A stretch of 10,735 bases of DNA, from contig JAGVKC010000027.1 of assembly GCA_020050775.1 (NCBI GenBank), forward strand, positions 1-10,735, read 5' to 3'. This stretch comes from Minisyncoccota bacterium. Lineage in GTDB: Bacteria; Patescibacteriota; Minisyncoccia; Phycocordibacterales; SBAW01. A program made the position numbers and the translations under genes. Of the stretch, positions 4,792 through 10,735 are shown one piece after another. Positions within the stretch are counted from its first letter, which is position 1. Every line of letters begins with the position of its first letter. A model generated the notes under the pieces. That model worked only from the letters and a program-made list of their open reading frames with translations. It did not search any database and was not told the origin of the DNA.

Positions 4792-6663
4792 ATGACAGAG
4801 GGAATGAAGAAACGAAACCTCCTCACCAAGTCGGTGTTGCAGAGGTACTGGAGTCGCACCCGCACGCAGGGGCCCCTTGTTTCAGTTGCCGTGTTCGGAG
4901 TGGTGATGATGGAAGCGGCTAACATTATTAGTCCTCTCGTACTCAGTAATATCATCAACCAAATCGCAACGCTTTCGCAAGAACCTGCTTCAGCACGTAT
5001 TCTCTTTGCTCTGCTTGGCGCGTACCTTGCGTCAAGCATCTTAGGTTGGGTGGGAGGAAGAATCGAAATGGGTGCAGGGCTCGCGGTCATCGTACGAGTA
5101 AGTTCACGGCTCATGTACGAAGCGTACGAGCACCTGATGCATCATTCCCACAACTTCTTTACCTCCTCTTTTTCAGGAGCGCTGACACAGCGCGTTCGCC
5201 GTTATGCTGGTTCCTTTGAGTCACTATATCTCTCAGCGCAGACGGTCATACTGCCAGCAATTCTCTATATCTTGGGTATTACAGTCGTCCTAAGTTTGCG
5301 ATCTCCATTATTGGGGATCATATTGTTTGTGTGGGTTCTACTATTTGTATTAGTGCAGTGGTTGATGGTCCGAGCGCAACGGCCGTACCGTCTTGCACGC
5401 GCAGTCGAAGATACAAAAATAACCGCCACTCTGGCAGATTCAATATCCAACCAAAACACAGTGCTTCTCTTTGCAGGCAATGCGTTTGAAAACAAACGTA
5501 TTGCGGGCGCTATAGATGAATTTAAAAAAGCATGGGACAAGGTCTGGAAGGGCGACCTTCTGATATACGGCATACAAGGTTTGCTTTCTATAAGCGTAAA
5601 CATTGCCCTATTAGCTGGCGCCATCCATTACTGGGGTATCGGTGTGTTGACTATTGGCGACATTGTGCTTGTACAGTCGTACGCTTTTGGACTCTTTGGA
5701 AACGTATGGAATCTTGGTCGTCAATTTCGAACCATATATGCATCCATAGCAGACGCAAGCGAAATGGTAGAAATCTTGCAAAAAAAGCACGACATCGAAG
5801 ATATGCCACGCGCTAAGAATCTAAAAGTGGGCGCAGGAGTCATTAACTTCAGCGATGTTATATTCGGCTTCCAAGATGGTAGGAAAGTTCTGCAAAAATT
5901 CAATATCCGCATCAGTGCCGGAGAAAAAGTGGCGTTCGTAGGACTTTCAGGTGCAGGAAAGACAACTATTACCAAGTTGCTTTTGCGCATGTACAACATA
6001 GAGAAAGGTGCCATTCTTATTGATGGCCAAAACATAGCTGAAGTGACTCAGCAAAGTTTGCGAAAAGCTATAGCATTCGTACCCCAAGAACCTATCCTTT
6101 TCCATCGCACGCTTAAAGAAAATATTCGTTATGGAAAACTCGACGCCACGGACGAAGAGGTAATAGAAGCAGCAACACAAGCTCACTGTCACGAGTTTAT
6201 TTCCCAGTTGCCGCTCGGATACGATACCTTCGTGGGCGAGCGCGGTGTAAAACTCTCCGGCGGGGAACGTCAGCGCGTTGCTATAGCTCGCGCCATACTG
6301 AAAAACGCCCCTGTCTTGGTACTAGACGAAGCAACTTCAAGTCTCGACTCAGAGTCTGAACATCTCATCCAGGACGCTCTGGAGACCCTTATGCGTGGTA
6401 AAACAGTCATCGTTATCGCTCACCGCCTATCAACCATTATGAAAATGGACAGAATTCTTGTTATGGAAGAGGGTAAAATTGTGGCACAGGGTACGCACAA
6501 AGAATTGCTTGAAATGGAAGGGCTCTACAAGAAGCTGTGGAGCATCCAGGCGGGCGGCTTTCTTGTAGACCCAGATGAAGTGGATAAGGAGAGCGAGGAG
6601 CTTCCTGAAGAAATAATGGAGGAAAACGATGAAGCGCTTGCGGAGGACGAAGCGCGCAAGTAG
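4792..6663 (+). CDS. ABC exporter half-transporter (membrane + ATPase domains)
   Basis: 623-residue type IV ABC exporter subunit, with transmembrane and nucleotide-binding domains fused; probably works as a dimer in the cytoplasmic membrane. Transmembrane domain about 25-325 with hydrophobic segments near 28-50, 68-90, 150-168, 172-192, 258-282 and 286-306. ATPase domain about 345-590: Walker A GLSGAGKT (384-391), Q-loop VPQEP (Gln432), signature LSGGERQR (489-496), Walker B VLVLDE (508-513), D-loop SSLD, switch His544 (IAHRLS). All catalytic residues are present. A very acidic tail (about 593-623) follows. The substrate cannot be read from sequence; lipid or peptide export are common roles of the family. 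The start at 4792 is uncertain; ATG 4804 (MKKRNLL) is an alternative. It ends 10 bases before dnaJ, so the two are likely co-transcribed, separating dnaJ from dnaK. Confidence 0.93.
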   Translation: MTEGMKKRNLLTKSVLQRYWSRTRTQGPLVSVAVFGVVMMEAANIISPLVLSNIINQIATLSQEPASARILFALLGAYLASSILGWVGGRIEMGAGLAVIVRVSSRLMYEAYEHLMHHSHNFFTSSFSGALTQRVRRYAGSFESLYLSAQTVILPAILYILGITVVLSLRSPLLGIILFVWVLLFVLVQWLMVRAQRPYRLARAVEDTKITATLADSISNQNTVLLFAGNAFENKRIAGAIDEFKKAWDKVWKGDLLIYGIQGLLSISVNIALLAGAIHYWGIGVLTIGDIVLVQSYAFGLFGNVWNLGRQFRTIYASIADASEMVEILQKKHDIEDMPRAKNLKVGAGVINFSDVIFGFQDGRKVLQKFNIRISAGEKVAFVGLSGAGKTTITKLLLRMYNIEKGAILIDGQNIAEVTQQSLRKAIAFVPQEPILFHRTLKENIRYGKLDATDEEVIEAATQAHCHEFISQLPLGYDTFVGERGVKLSGGERQRVAIARAILKNAPVLVLDEATSSLDSESEHLIQDALETLMRGKTVIVIAHRLSTIMKMDRILVMEEGKIVAQGTHKELLEMEGLYKKLWSIQAGGFLVDPDEVDKESEELPEEIMEENDEALAEDEARK

Positions 6664-6673
6664 AATCAGTCTA

Positions 6674-7756
6674 ATGTCATCAAAACGCGACTACTACGAA
6701 GTCCTGGGTATTACTAAAGCCGCTTCGAAGGAAGAGATAAAGAAAGCCTTCCACAAACTCGCTCACAAATTTCATCCAGATAAGAAAGAGGGTGATGCAG
6801 ACAAATTCAAAGAGGTATCCGAGGCATACAGCATTCTTTCCGACGACAAGAAGCGCGCGGAATACGACTCATATGGACGCGTGTTCGGAGGAGGTGGGGC
6901 TGGAGCAGGCGGCTTTAATGGCGGCGGTTTCGACTTCTCACAATTTCAAGACGCATTCTCCCAAGGGTTCGAATTCAACATGGGCGATGTGTTTAACGAC
7001 TTCTTTGCAGGCCAAGGAGGTGCAACCCGGACTCGCCGCGGCCGTGATATCTCGATTGACCTTGAAATCTCGTTCAAAGATTCAATTTTCGGTATAAAGC
7101 GCACGGTACTTCTTGCAAAAACGTCTGTGTGCGATGGCTGCCAGGGTTCAGGTGCAAAAATGGGCACTGAGACGCAGACGTGCACGCACTGCAACGGCGC
7201 TGGCAAAGTACACGAAACAAATAATTCTATTTTCGGCACCATCACTATGGTTCAACCGTGCCGCCATTGCCGCGGAACCGGCAAGATTCCGAAAGAAAAA
7301 TGCGAAACCTGCCGAGGCGAAGGAGTCTATAAGAAACAAGATGAAATCGAAATCATGGTCCCAGCCGGCATTGAGGCAGGAGAGATGATACGCCTCTCTG
7401 GTATGGGAGAAGCTGCTCAAGGCGGCTCTTCAGGTGACCTCTACGTCAAAGTGCACGTACAGAACGATGCTCGCTTCAAAAAAGATGGGCCGAACCTCAT
7501 GACTGATCTTTCGATAAAACTTTCTGATGCACTTCTGGGAACCAGCTATAAAATCCAAACACTGGAAGGAGAAGAAACTATAGATATTCCTGCAGGCGTT
7601 ACGCACGGAGAAATACTTAAAGTAAAAGGGAAGGGTGTACCGTTTGCACGCGGTAAGCGCGGTGACTTACTGGTGCGCGTAAAAATCCAACTGCCAAGCA
7701 AGCTCTCTCGTTCTGCCCGAACTCTCGTAGAAAAATTGAAGGAAGAAGGGATATAG
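6674..7756 (+). CDS. dnaJ: Chaperone protein DnaJ (Hsp40, type I)
   Basis: Type I Hsp40 co-chaperone, 360 residues, which delivers substrates to DnaK and stimulates its ATPase. J domain at residues 6-68 (DYYEVLGITKAASKEEIKKA) with the essential HPD at 34-36. A Gly/Phe-rich linker (about 70-115) follows. The zinc-binding domain has four C-x-x-C-x-G-x-G repeats: CDGCQGSG (153-160), CTHCNGAG (170-177), CRHCRGTG (196-203) and CETCRGEG (210-217). The C-terminal beta-sandwich substrate domain runs to the end (SDALLGTSY, IPAGVTHGEILKVKGKGVP). All eight zinc cysteines are present. ATG 6674 is chosen because DYYEVLG begins five residues later; the in-frame ATG at 6629 would overlap the ABC gene and add an unrelated basic leader. 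The stop is five bases before RNA element copy 2. Confidence 0.97.
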   Translation: MSSKRDYYEVLGITKAASKEEIKKAFHKLAHKFHPDKKEGDADKFKEVSEAYSILSDDKKRAEYDSYGRVFGGGGAGAGGFNGGGFDFSQFQDAFSQGFEFNMGDVFNDFFAGQGGATRTRRGRDISIDLEISFKDSIFGIKRTVLLAKTSVCDGCQGSGAKMGTETQTCTHCNGAGKVHETNNSIFGTITMVQPCRHCRGTGKIPKEKCETCRGEGVYKKQDEIEIMVPAGIEAGEMIRLSGMGEAAQGGSSGDLYVKVHVQNDARFKKDGPNLMTDLSIKLSDALLGTSYKIQTLEGEETIDIPAGVTHGEILKVKGKGVPFARGKRGDLLVRVKIQLPSKLSRSARTLVEKLKEEGI

Positions 7757-7761
7757 GGCAA

Positions 7762-7886
7762 GAAAAGTAAACTGCTTTATTTTTCGACGCACCTGTATCG
7801 GTCGGAGACATATTTTGTCAGTAGAAAAAATAGTCGAGACGGGGTCGCGGAATTTCTATCGCGACGGCGAGAGAAATATCTGTGAC
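7762..7886 (+). ncRNA. Structured RNA element behind dnaJ (copy 2 of 2)
   Basis: Same architecture as the element behind rpsI (1101-1224). Helix 1: 7762-7771 pairs with 7776-7785 around the identical loop CTGC. Helix 2: GTC (7801-7803) with GAC (7838-7840), the same internal loop sizes (GGA and GA), GAC (7807-7809) with GTC (7833-7835), then TATTTT (7811-7816) with AAAATA (7827-7832). The core GGGGTCGCG (7841-7849) is identical. Helix 3: ATTTCT (7852-7857) with AGAAAT (7872-7877), then four bases and GTGAC (7882-7886). Between the copies, helix 1 changes T-A to G-C and C-G to T-A, and helix 2 changes C-G to T-A and C-G to A-T, so pairing is kept while sequence drifts. Function unknown; it lies directly behind a stop codon, as in copy 1. 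Confidence 0.6.
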
Positions 7887-7942
7887 TATAGGCAAAATCT
7901 AAAAATTCAATCATGACGATGATTGAACTATCTGTGACTATA
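7877..7942 (+). repeat. Repeated TATCTGTGACTATA, each copy behind a hairpin
   Basis: The 14-base word TATCTGTGACTATA occurs exactly at 7877-7890 and 7929-7942. The first follows helix 3 of RNA element copy 2. The second follows a perfect 9-base-pair hairpin, TTCAATCAT (7906-7914) with ATGATTGAA (7919-7927). This looks like a tandem duplication of the hairpin-plus-GTGAC module that ends the element, with the hairpin arms rewritten but still complementary. Confidence 0.6.
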
Positions 7943-7980
7943 AATAAAAAATAAAAACCCCGAGAACTTAGTTCTCGGGG
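7941..7980 (-). terminator. Strong minus-strand terminator of the RNA at 8177-7950
   Basis: Read on the minus strand, CCCCGAGAAC pairs with GTTCTCGGGG around a three-base loop (7958-7980), followed by TTTTTATTTTTTATTTA (7957-7941). The 10-base-pair stem and long U-tract are a textbook intrinsic terminator. On the plus strand the same hairpin is followed by TATCTGCATT, so it is a poor terminator for dnaJ, although it could still protect the 3' end of that mRNA. Confidence 0.9.
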
Positions 7981-8177
7981 TATCTGCATTCTGCTCGTGT
8001 TCACTTGTTCGGTCTGCAGATGGCAACCTACTTAAGGGGATGGCTGTTACTATTGCTCCGTTCCTGAACCGTCATCATCGTCCAGGTGGACCCTCGGAGC
8101 GCCTATGGCTGCTCCGAGGGGATCGCTGAGTTTAGCTCTAGCGCTCTATCGGTGCCGCTCACTCCCAGCGCACCTTC
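7950..8177 (-). ncRNA. Unidentified strongly expressed structured RNA, about 228 nt
   Basis: An independent minus-strand transcription unit with a consensus promoter (8213-8185), a U-rich terminator and no protein gene inside; downstream lies only the oppositely oriented dnaJ, so it is not a leader. From its 5' end it reads as a chain of hairpins: GGTG/CGCT with AGCG/CACC (8174-8151); CGCT-A-GAG with CTC-AGCG (about 8144-8124); a very stable 13-pair hairpin CCCTCGGAGC with GCTCCGAGGG (8120-8091, inner GCC/GGC); GTCC with GGAC (about 8091-8080); a region with GATG/CATC pairing (about 8078-8040); and ATCTGCA with TGCAGAT (about 8022-7983). SRP RNA was considered because of TTCAGGAACGGAGCA and AACAGCC, but the AGCA loop and GGAA-capped stem do not line up. 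No RNase P, tmRNA or 6S signature was found. It is probably a housekeeping or lineage-specific RNA. Confidence 0.65.
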
Positions 8178-8184
8178 ATAAACC

Positions 8185-8213
8185 ATTATATACCAGTATA
8201 TCTTTTCTGTCAA
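8185..8213 (-). promoter_or_regulatory. Consensus promoter for the minus-strand RNA
   Basis: On the minus strand TTGACA (8213-8208) is followed after exactly 17 bases by TATAAT (8190-8185). Both hexamers are perfect and the spacing is optimal. Transcription should start near 8177-8178, just before the first hairpin of the RNA. Promoters this close to consensus usually drive abundant stable RNAs. Confidence 0.88.
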
Positions 8214-8245
8214 GCCCCTAAGGATGAGCCTGTTAAGCCATTTTT

Positions 8246-8254
8246 TGATATGAT
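8246..8254 (+). promoter_or_regulatory. Extended -10 promoter of trpS-aspS
   Basis: TGATATGAT contains TG one base ahead of TATGAT (8249-8254), an extended -10. No good -35 is seen at 16-18 bases upstream, which extended -10 promoters can tolerate. The ATG at 8263 is eight bases after the -10, so the transcript would begin at or within two bases of the start codon. Confidence 0.55.
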
Positions 8255-8262
8255 TGTTTCAT

Positions 8263-9234
8263 ATGTCAGGGCAAAACATGCGTCTTTTTACGGGCCTGCA
8301 GCCAAGCGGGCAGCTTCATATAGGTAACTACCTAGGGGCTTTAAAACCCACGGTGGAGCTTTTTGGCGAAATGGAGGGGCTTATCATGATTGCCGACTAC
8401 CACGCACTCACCTCTGTTAAAAATCCAAAAATCCTCCAGGACAACATTGTTGATGTTGTCGCGGACTACATCGCAGCAGGCATCAACCCCACCAAGGCTG
8501 TCATTTTCAAGCAGTCCGATGTACTTGAACACACAGAGCTTGCCTGGATATTTAACTGCCTTGTTACCGTGCCATTCCTTATGCAGGCGCACGCGTACAA
8601 GGACAAAGTAGCGAAAGGTCTAGAAGCAAACGCCGGCCTGTTTACATACCCCATGCTTATGGCTGCAGACATACTTCTCTACGACACAGACGTCGTACCA
8701 GTAGGCGAGGACCAGCGCCAACACGTGGAATACGCACGCGAAGCTGCTTCTAAGTTCAACACAGCGTTTGGTGCAACATTCAAGGAACCTAAAGAACGCA
8801 TCATTGCCTCCCTTGGTGTCATTCCGGGCACTGACGGCAAAAAGATGAGGAAGAGCTATGGAAACACCATTCCGCTCTTTGGTACCGACGCAGAAATCCG
8901 CACAGCAGTCATGTCTATTGTTACCGACTCAACTCCCGCAGGTAGCCCGCTTAATCCAGAAACAGATGTGGCGTTCCAACTACACCGTCACTTTACGCCG
9001 GAAATTCCTACACTTCAAAAGCGTTACGTAGAGGGAACCATCTCTTACAAAGAATCGAAAGAGCTTCTAGCAGAGAACATCATTAAAACAATCGCTCCTA
9101 TGCGCGAGCGCCGTGCTGCGCTTAGCCGCGAATCTGTGATTAAGATTCTTCAGGACGGCCGTGACGTCGCACGCGAACTAGCAGCAAAGAAAATGAAAGA
9201 AGTGCGCGAAAAAATAGGCGTTGGTCTCTACTAA
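8263..9234 (+). CDS. trpS: Tryptophan--tRNA ligase
   Basis: Class I aminoacyl-tRNA synthetase that charges tRNA-Trp. FTGLQPSGQLHIGNYLGAL carries the HIGH-type motif as HIGN; MIADYHALT, the GEDQRQHVEYAREAA segment and MLMAADILLYD are typical TrpRS features. The KMSKS loop reads KMRKS (in DGKKMRKSYGN), a substitution at the second variable serine. 323 residues from ATG 8263, chosen because an extended -10 box ends eight bases upstream, so a leaderless start fits. ATG 8278 (MRLFTGLQ; 318 residues), with an AGGG six bases upstream, is an equally reasonable start by homology. Followed after four bases by aspS, so the two synthetases form one operon. Confidence 0.96.
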   Translation: MSGQNMRLFTGLQPSGQLHIGNYLGALKPTVELFGEMEGLIMIADYHALTSVKNPKILQDNIVDVVADYIAAGINPTKAVIFKQSDVLEHTELAWIFNCLVTVPFLMQAHAYKDKVAKGLEANAGLFTYPMLMAADILLYDTDVVPVGEDQRQHVEYAREAASKFNTAFGATFKEPKERIIASLGVIPGTDGKKMRKSYGNTIPLFGTDAEIRTAVMSIVTDSTPAGSPLNPETDVAFQLHRHFTPEIPTLQKRYVEGTISYKESKELLAENIIKTIAPMRERRAALSRESVIKILQDGRDVARELAAKKMKEVREKIGVGLY

Positions 9235-9238
9235 TACT

Positions 9239-10513
9239 ATGGAACGAACACTCATCAGTGAACTTGGTGCGCACGTAGACAAAAAAGTGCTTGTACAAGG
9301 CTGGGTAGACGTCCGCCGCGACCAAGGAAAAATGATTTTCTTCGATTTTCGCGATCGCTCCGGCAAAGTGCAAGGTGTTGTACTTCCTAAAAGCGAAGCA
9401 ATAGAGTCTGCAAAAGAAGTTCGCAATGAATTTGTAGTCTCTGTTGAAGCCACCGTAAACAAGCGCCCTGAAAAGAATATAAAAGCCGATGTACAAAATG
9501 GTGACATTGAACTTGAAATACACGTCATTACAGTGCTGTCGCGCGCTGAGGTACCTTTTGAACTTGAAGCGGAGATAAACCTAGACACCTACCTGGACCA
9601 CCAGCCCTACACTCTGCGCAGCGAGAAGGCACGCAACATCTTTAAAACTCAGTCAACTATCATCGAAGCATTTCGCGAGGCTTTGCGTGAAGAAGATTTC
9701 ATCGAGTTTCAAGCTCCCGCACTCGTAGGAGGCGACGCCGAAGGCGGTGCCGCAGCGTTTAAGGTGGATTATTACTACGATCAAAAAGCGTACCTAGCCA
9801 CCAGCCCTCAGTTGTACAAACAAATCATGGTTGTCGTATTTGAACGCGTATTCTCAACTCCAAAAGTATTCCGCGGCGAAAAGCATGCCACAACTCGCCA
9901 TCTTTCTGAGTATTCTTCCATGGACTTCGAGATGGGCTTCATTAAAGACCATACCGATGTTATGGCCGTACTTGAACGTGCTATGCGCAAAATAGTAGAA
10001 AAAACTGGTCTTGAAGTTGCACTCCCTGAACGTATTCCTGTACTCACGCTGCGCGAAGCGCAAGCCGCACTTGGTGTCTCGACAGATGAGCCAGACTTGG
10101 AACCTGAACACGAGCGAGCCCTGTGCGAATGGGCGCTAAAAGAGCACAAGAGCGACTTTGTCTTCGTAACACACTACCCAATGAGTAAGCGCCCATTCTA
10201 TACGTACGAGGATGAGAATAATCTTGGTTACTCAAAAAGTTTCGACCTTCTGTTCCGTGGACTGGAGATCTCAACCGGCGGCCAGCGTATTCATAACCTG
10301 GAATCCCTTATCGAACGCGCAAAAGCAAAGGGCTTGGACCCAGAGAAATTTAAATTCTATCTAGAAGCCTTCAAAGTAGGCATGCCACCGCACGGTGGTT
10401 CTGCAACAGGCCTTGAGCGTCTTACGGCGCGCCTTCTTAATATTGCGAACGTAAAAGAAGCAACGCTCTTCCCGCGCGACCTCAACCGCATCGACACGCT
10501 GCTCTCGGAATAA
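9239..10513 (+). CDS. aspS: Aspartate--tRNA ligase, archaeal/eukaryotic type (possibly tRNA-Asp/Asn)
   Basis: Class II synthetase, 424 residues, close to the archaeal/eukaryotic-type size of about 430 and far shorter than the roughly 590-residue bacterial type with its GAD insertion domain. N-terminal OB-fold anticodon-binding domain (about 15-100; VLVQGWVDVRRDQGK, FFDFRDRSGKVQG). Catalytic domain: EGGAAAFKVDYYYDQKAYLA, SPQLYKQ (189-195), motif 2 FRGEKHATTRHLSEYSSMDF (211-230), and motif 3 GLERLTARLL (391-400) with EATLFPRD near the end. EGGA, rather than the EGAGEMF of AsnRS, argues for aspartate. Enzymes of this type in bacteria often also charge tRNA-Asn, with later amidation by GatCAB; that is inference here. 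Start 9239 (MERTL) lies four bases after trpS; TTG/GTG-type starts further upstream would overlap trpS. Confidence 0.93.
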   Translation: MERTLISELGAHVDKKVLVQGWVDVRRDQGKMIFFDFRDRSGKVQGVVLPKSEAIESAKEVRNEFVVSVEATVNKRPEKNIKADVQNGDIELEIHVITVLSRAEVPFELEAEINLDTYLDHQPYTLRSEKARNIFKTQSTIIEAFREALREEDFIEFQAPALVGGDAEGGAAAFKVDYYYDQKAYLATSPQLYKQIMVVVFERVFSTPKVFRGEKHATTRHLSEYSSMDFEMGFIKDHTDVMAVLERAMRKIVEKTGLEVALPERIPVLTLREAQAALGVSTDEPDLEPEHERALCEWALKEHKSDFVFVTHYPMSKRPFYTYEDENNLGYSKSFDLLFRGLEISTGGQRIHNLESLIERAKAKGLDPEKFKFYLEAFKVGMPPHGGSATGLERLTARLLNIANVKEATLFPRDLNRIDTLLSE

Positions 10514-10523
10514 TAAATAGTAA

Positions 10524-10553
10524 AATCCCCGGCATCTTTCGATGCCGGGGATT
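10524..10553. terminator. Bidirectional terminator between aspS and a minus-strand gene
   Basis: AATCCCCGGCATC (10524-10536) pairs perfectly with GATGCCGGGGATT (10541-10553) around TTTC, a 13-base-pair stem. On the plus strand it is followed by GTTTGTT; on the minus strand the stem runs into TTACTATTTATT. It lies between the aspS stop and the stop of the convergent gene, so it probably serves both. Confidence 0.9.
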
Positions 10554-10567
10554 GTTTGTTGAACCTT

Positions 10568-10735
10568 TCAGGGCGTAAGGCGCGCCGAGGATTCACGATT
10601 GAGAAACGGTTTCGCCTTTTGGTATCGTGCCCAGTGTTCTGCGAGTCCGAGAAAGATCGACAGCGGACCGAACATGAGAAGAAGAACGCCTACCACGAAG
10701 AGACCGAGAACTTCGCGGTGCGTAGCGATTGGATC
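10568..10735 (-). CDS. C-terminal end of a membrane protein (truncated by window)
   Basis: An open frame enters from the window edge on the minus strand and ends with TGA at 10568; 55 residues are visible. It begins DPIATHREVLGLF, then has a strongly hydrophobic stretch (VLGLFVVGVLLLMFGPLSIF) that looks like one transmembrane helix, followed by a basic, soluble tail ending RESSARLTP. I do not recognise the family from this fragment. It is convergent with aspS and shares the terminator at 10524-10553. Its start lies outside the window. Confidence 0.65.
   Translation of the reverse strand, partial: DPIATHREVLGLFVVGVLLLMFGPLSIFLGLAEHWARYQKAKPFLNRESSARLTP

Noticed and set aside
7950..8177. Assignment of the minus-strand RNA as SRP RNA (ffs)
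   Set aside because: Partial words of the SRP core are present, but the AGCA symmetric loop reads AACA and no GNRA-capped stem forms between the two loop strands, so I left the RNA unnamed.

Overview
The window looks like a chromosomal stretch of a Patescibacteria/CPR bacterium, probably Parcubacteria-like. This is inference from several signs: compact ribosomal proteins (L13 of only 113 residues), an archaeal/eukaryotic-type aspartyl-tRNA synthetase, very short gene spacing, weak or absent Shine-Dalgarno sites, and several genes whose start codon lies 6-9 bases after a good -10 box (probable leaderless mRNAs). No phage, transposase or CRISPR is present.

Layout. Positions 1-1100 hold the end of a ribosomal protein operon: rplQ (5' end cut off by the window), rplM and rpsI. 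Positions 1101-1760 have no convincing protein gene. They hold a hairpin-rich element directly behind rpsI, a terminator, then an unidentified probable RNA of about 330 bases ending in a strong UUCG-loop terminator. Positions 1763-2191 (minus) encode a TrpR/YerC-family DNA-binding regulator. It is divergent from grpE-dnaK (2274-4735), and a perfect 20-base palindrome sits between the two promoters. A one-mismatch copy of the palindrome lies just behind the regulator gene. After the dnaK terminator come an ABC exporter half-transporter (4792-6663) and dnaJ (6674-7756). Positions 7757-8262 hold a second copy of the hairpin element seen behind rpsI. They also hold a minus-strand RNA gene of about 230 bases with a consensus promoter (TTGACA, 17 bases, TATAAT) and a U-rich terminator. 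trpS and aspS follow (8263-10513), and a bidirectional terminator separates them from the C-terminal end of a minus-strand membrane protein.

The genes serve translation (L17, L13, S9, TrpRS, AspRS) and protein folding (GrpE, DnaK, DnaJ), with one transporter and one regulator. GrpE, DnaK and DnaJ together form a complete Hsp70 cycle. No CIRCE-like element was seen at grpE; the regulator's palindrome occupies the place where a heat-shock operator might be expected.

The most interesting signals are noncoding. (1) The element behind rpsI and behind dnaJ has the same architecture in both copies, including an identical 9-base core, and several helix positions differ in a compensatory way, as expected of a conserved RNA structure. 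(2) The strongly promoted minus-strand RNA at 8177-7950 fits none of the standard bacterial RNAs checked by eye. (3) The regulator gene is bracketed by two copies of a palindromic putative operator.
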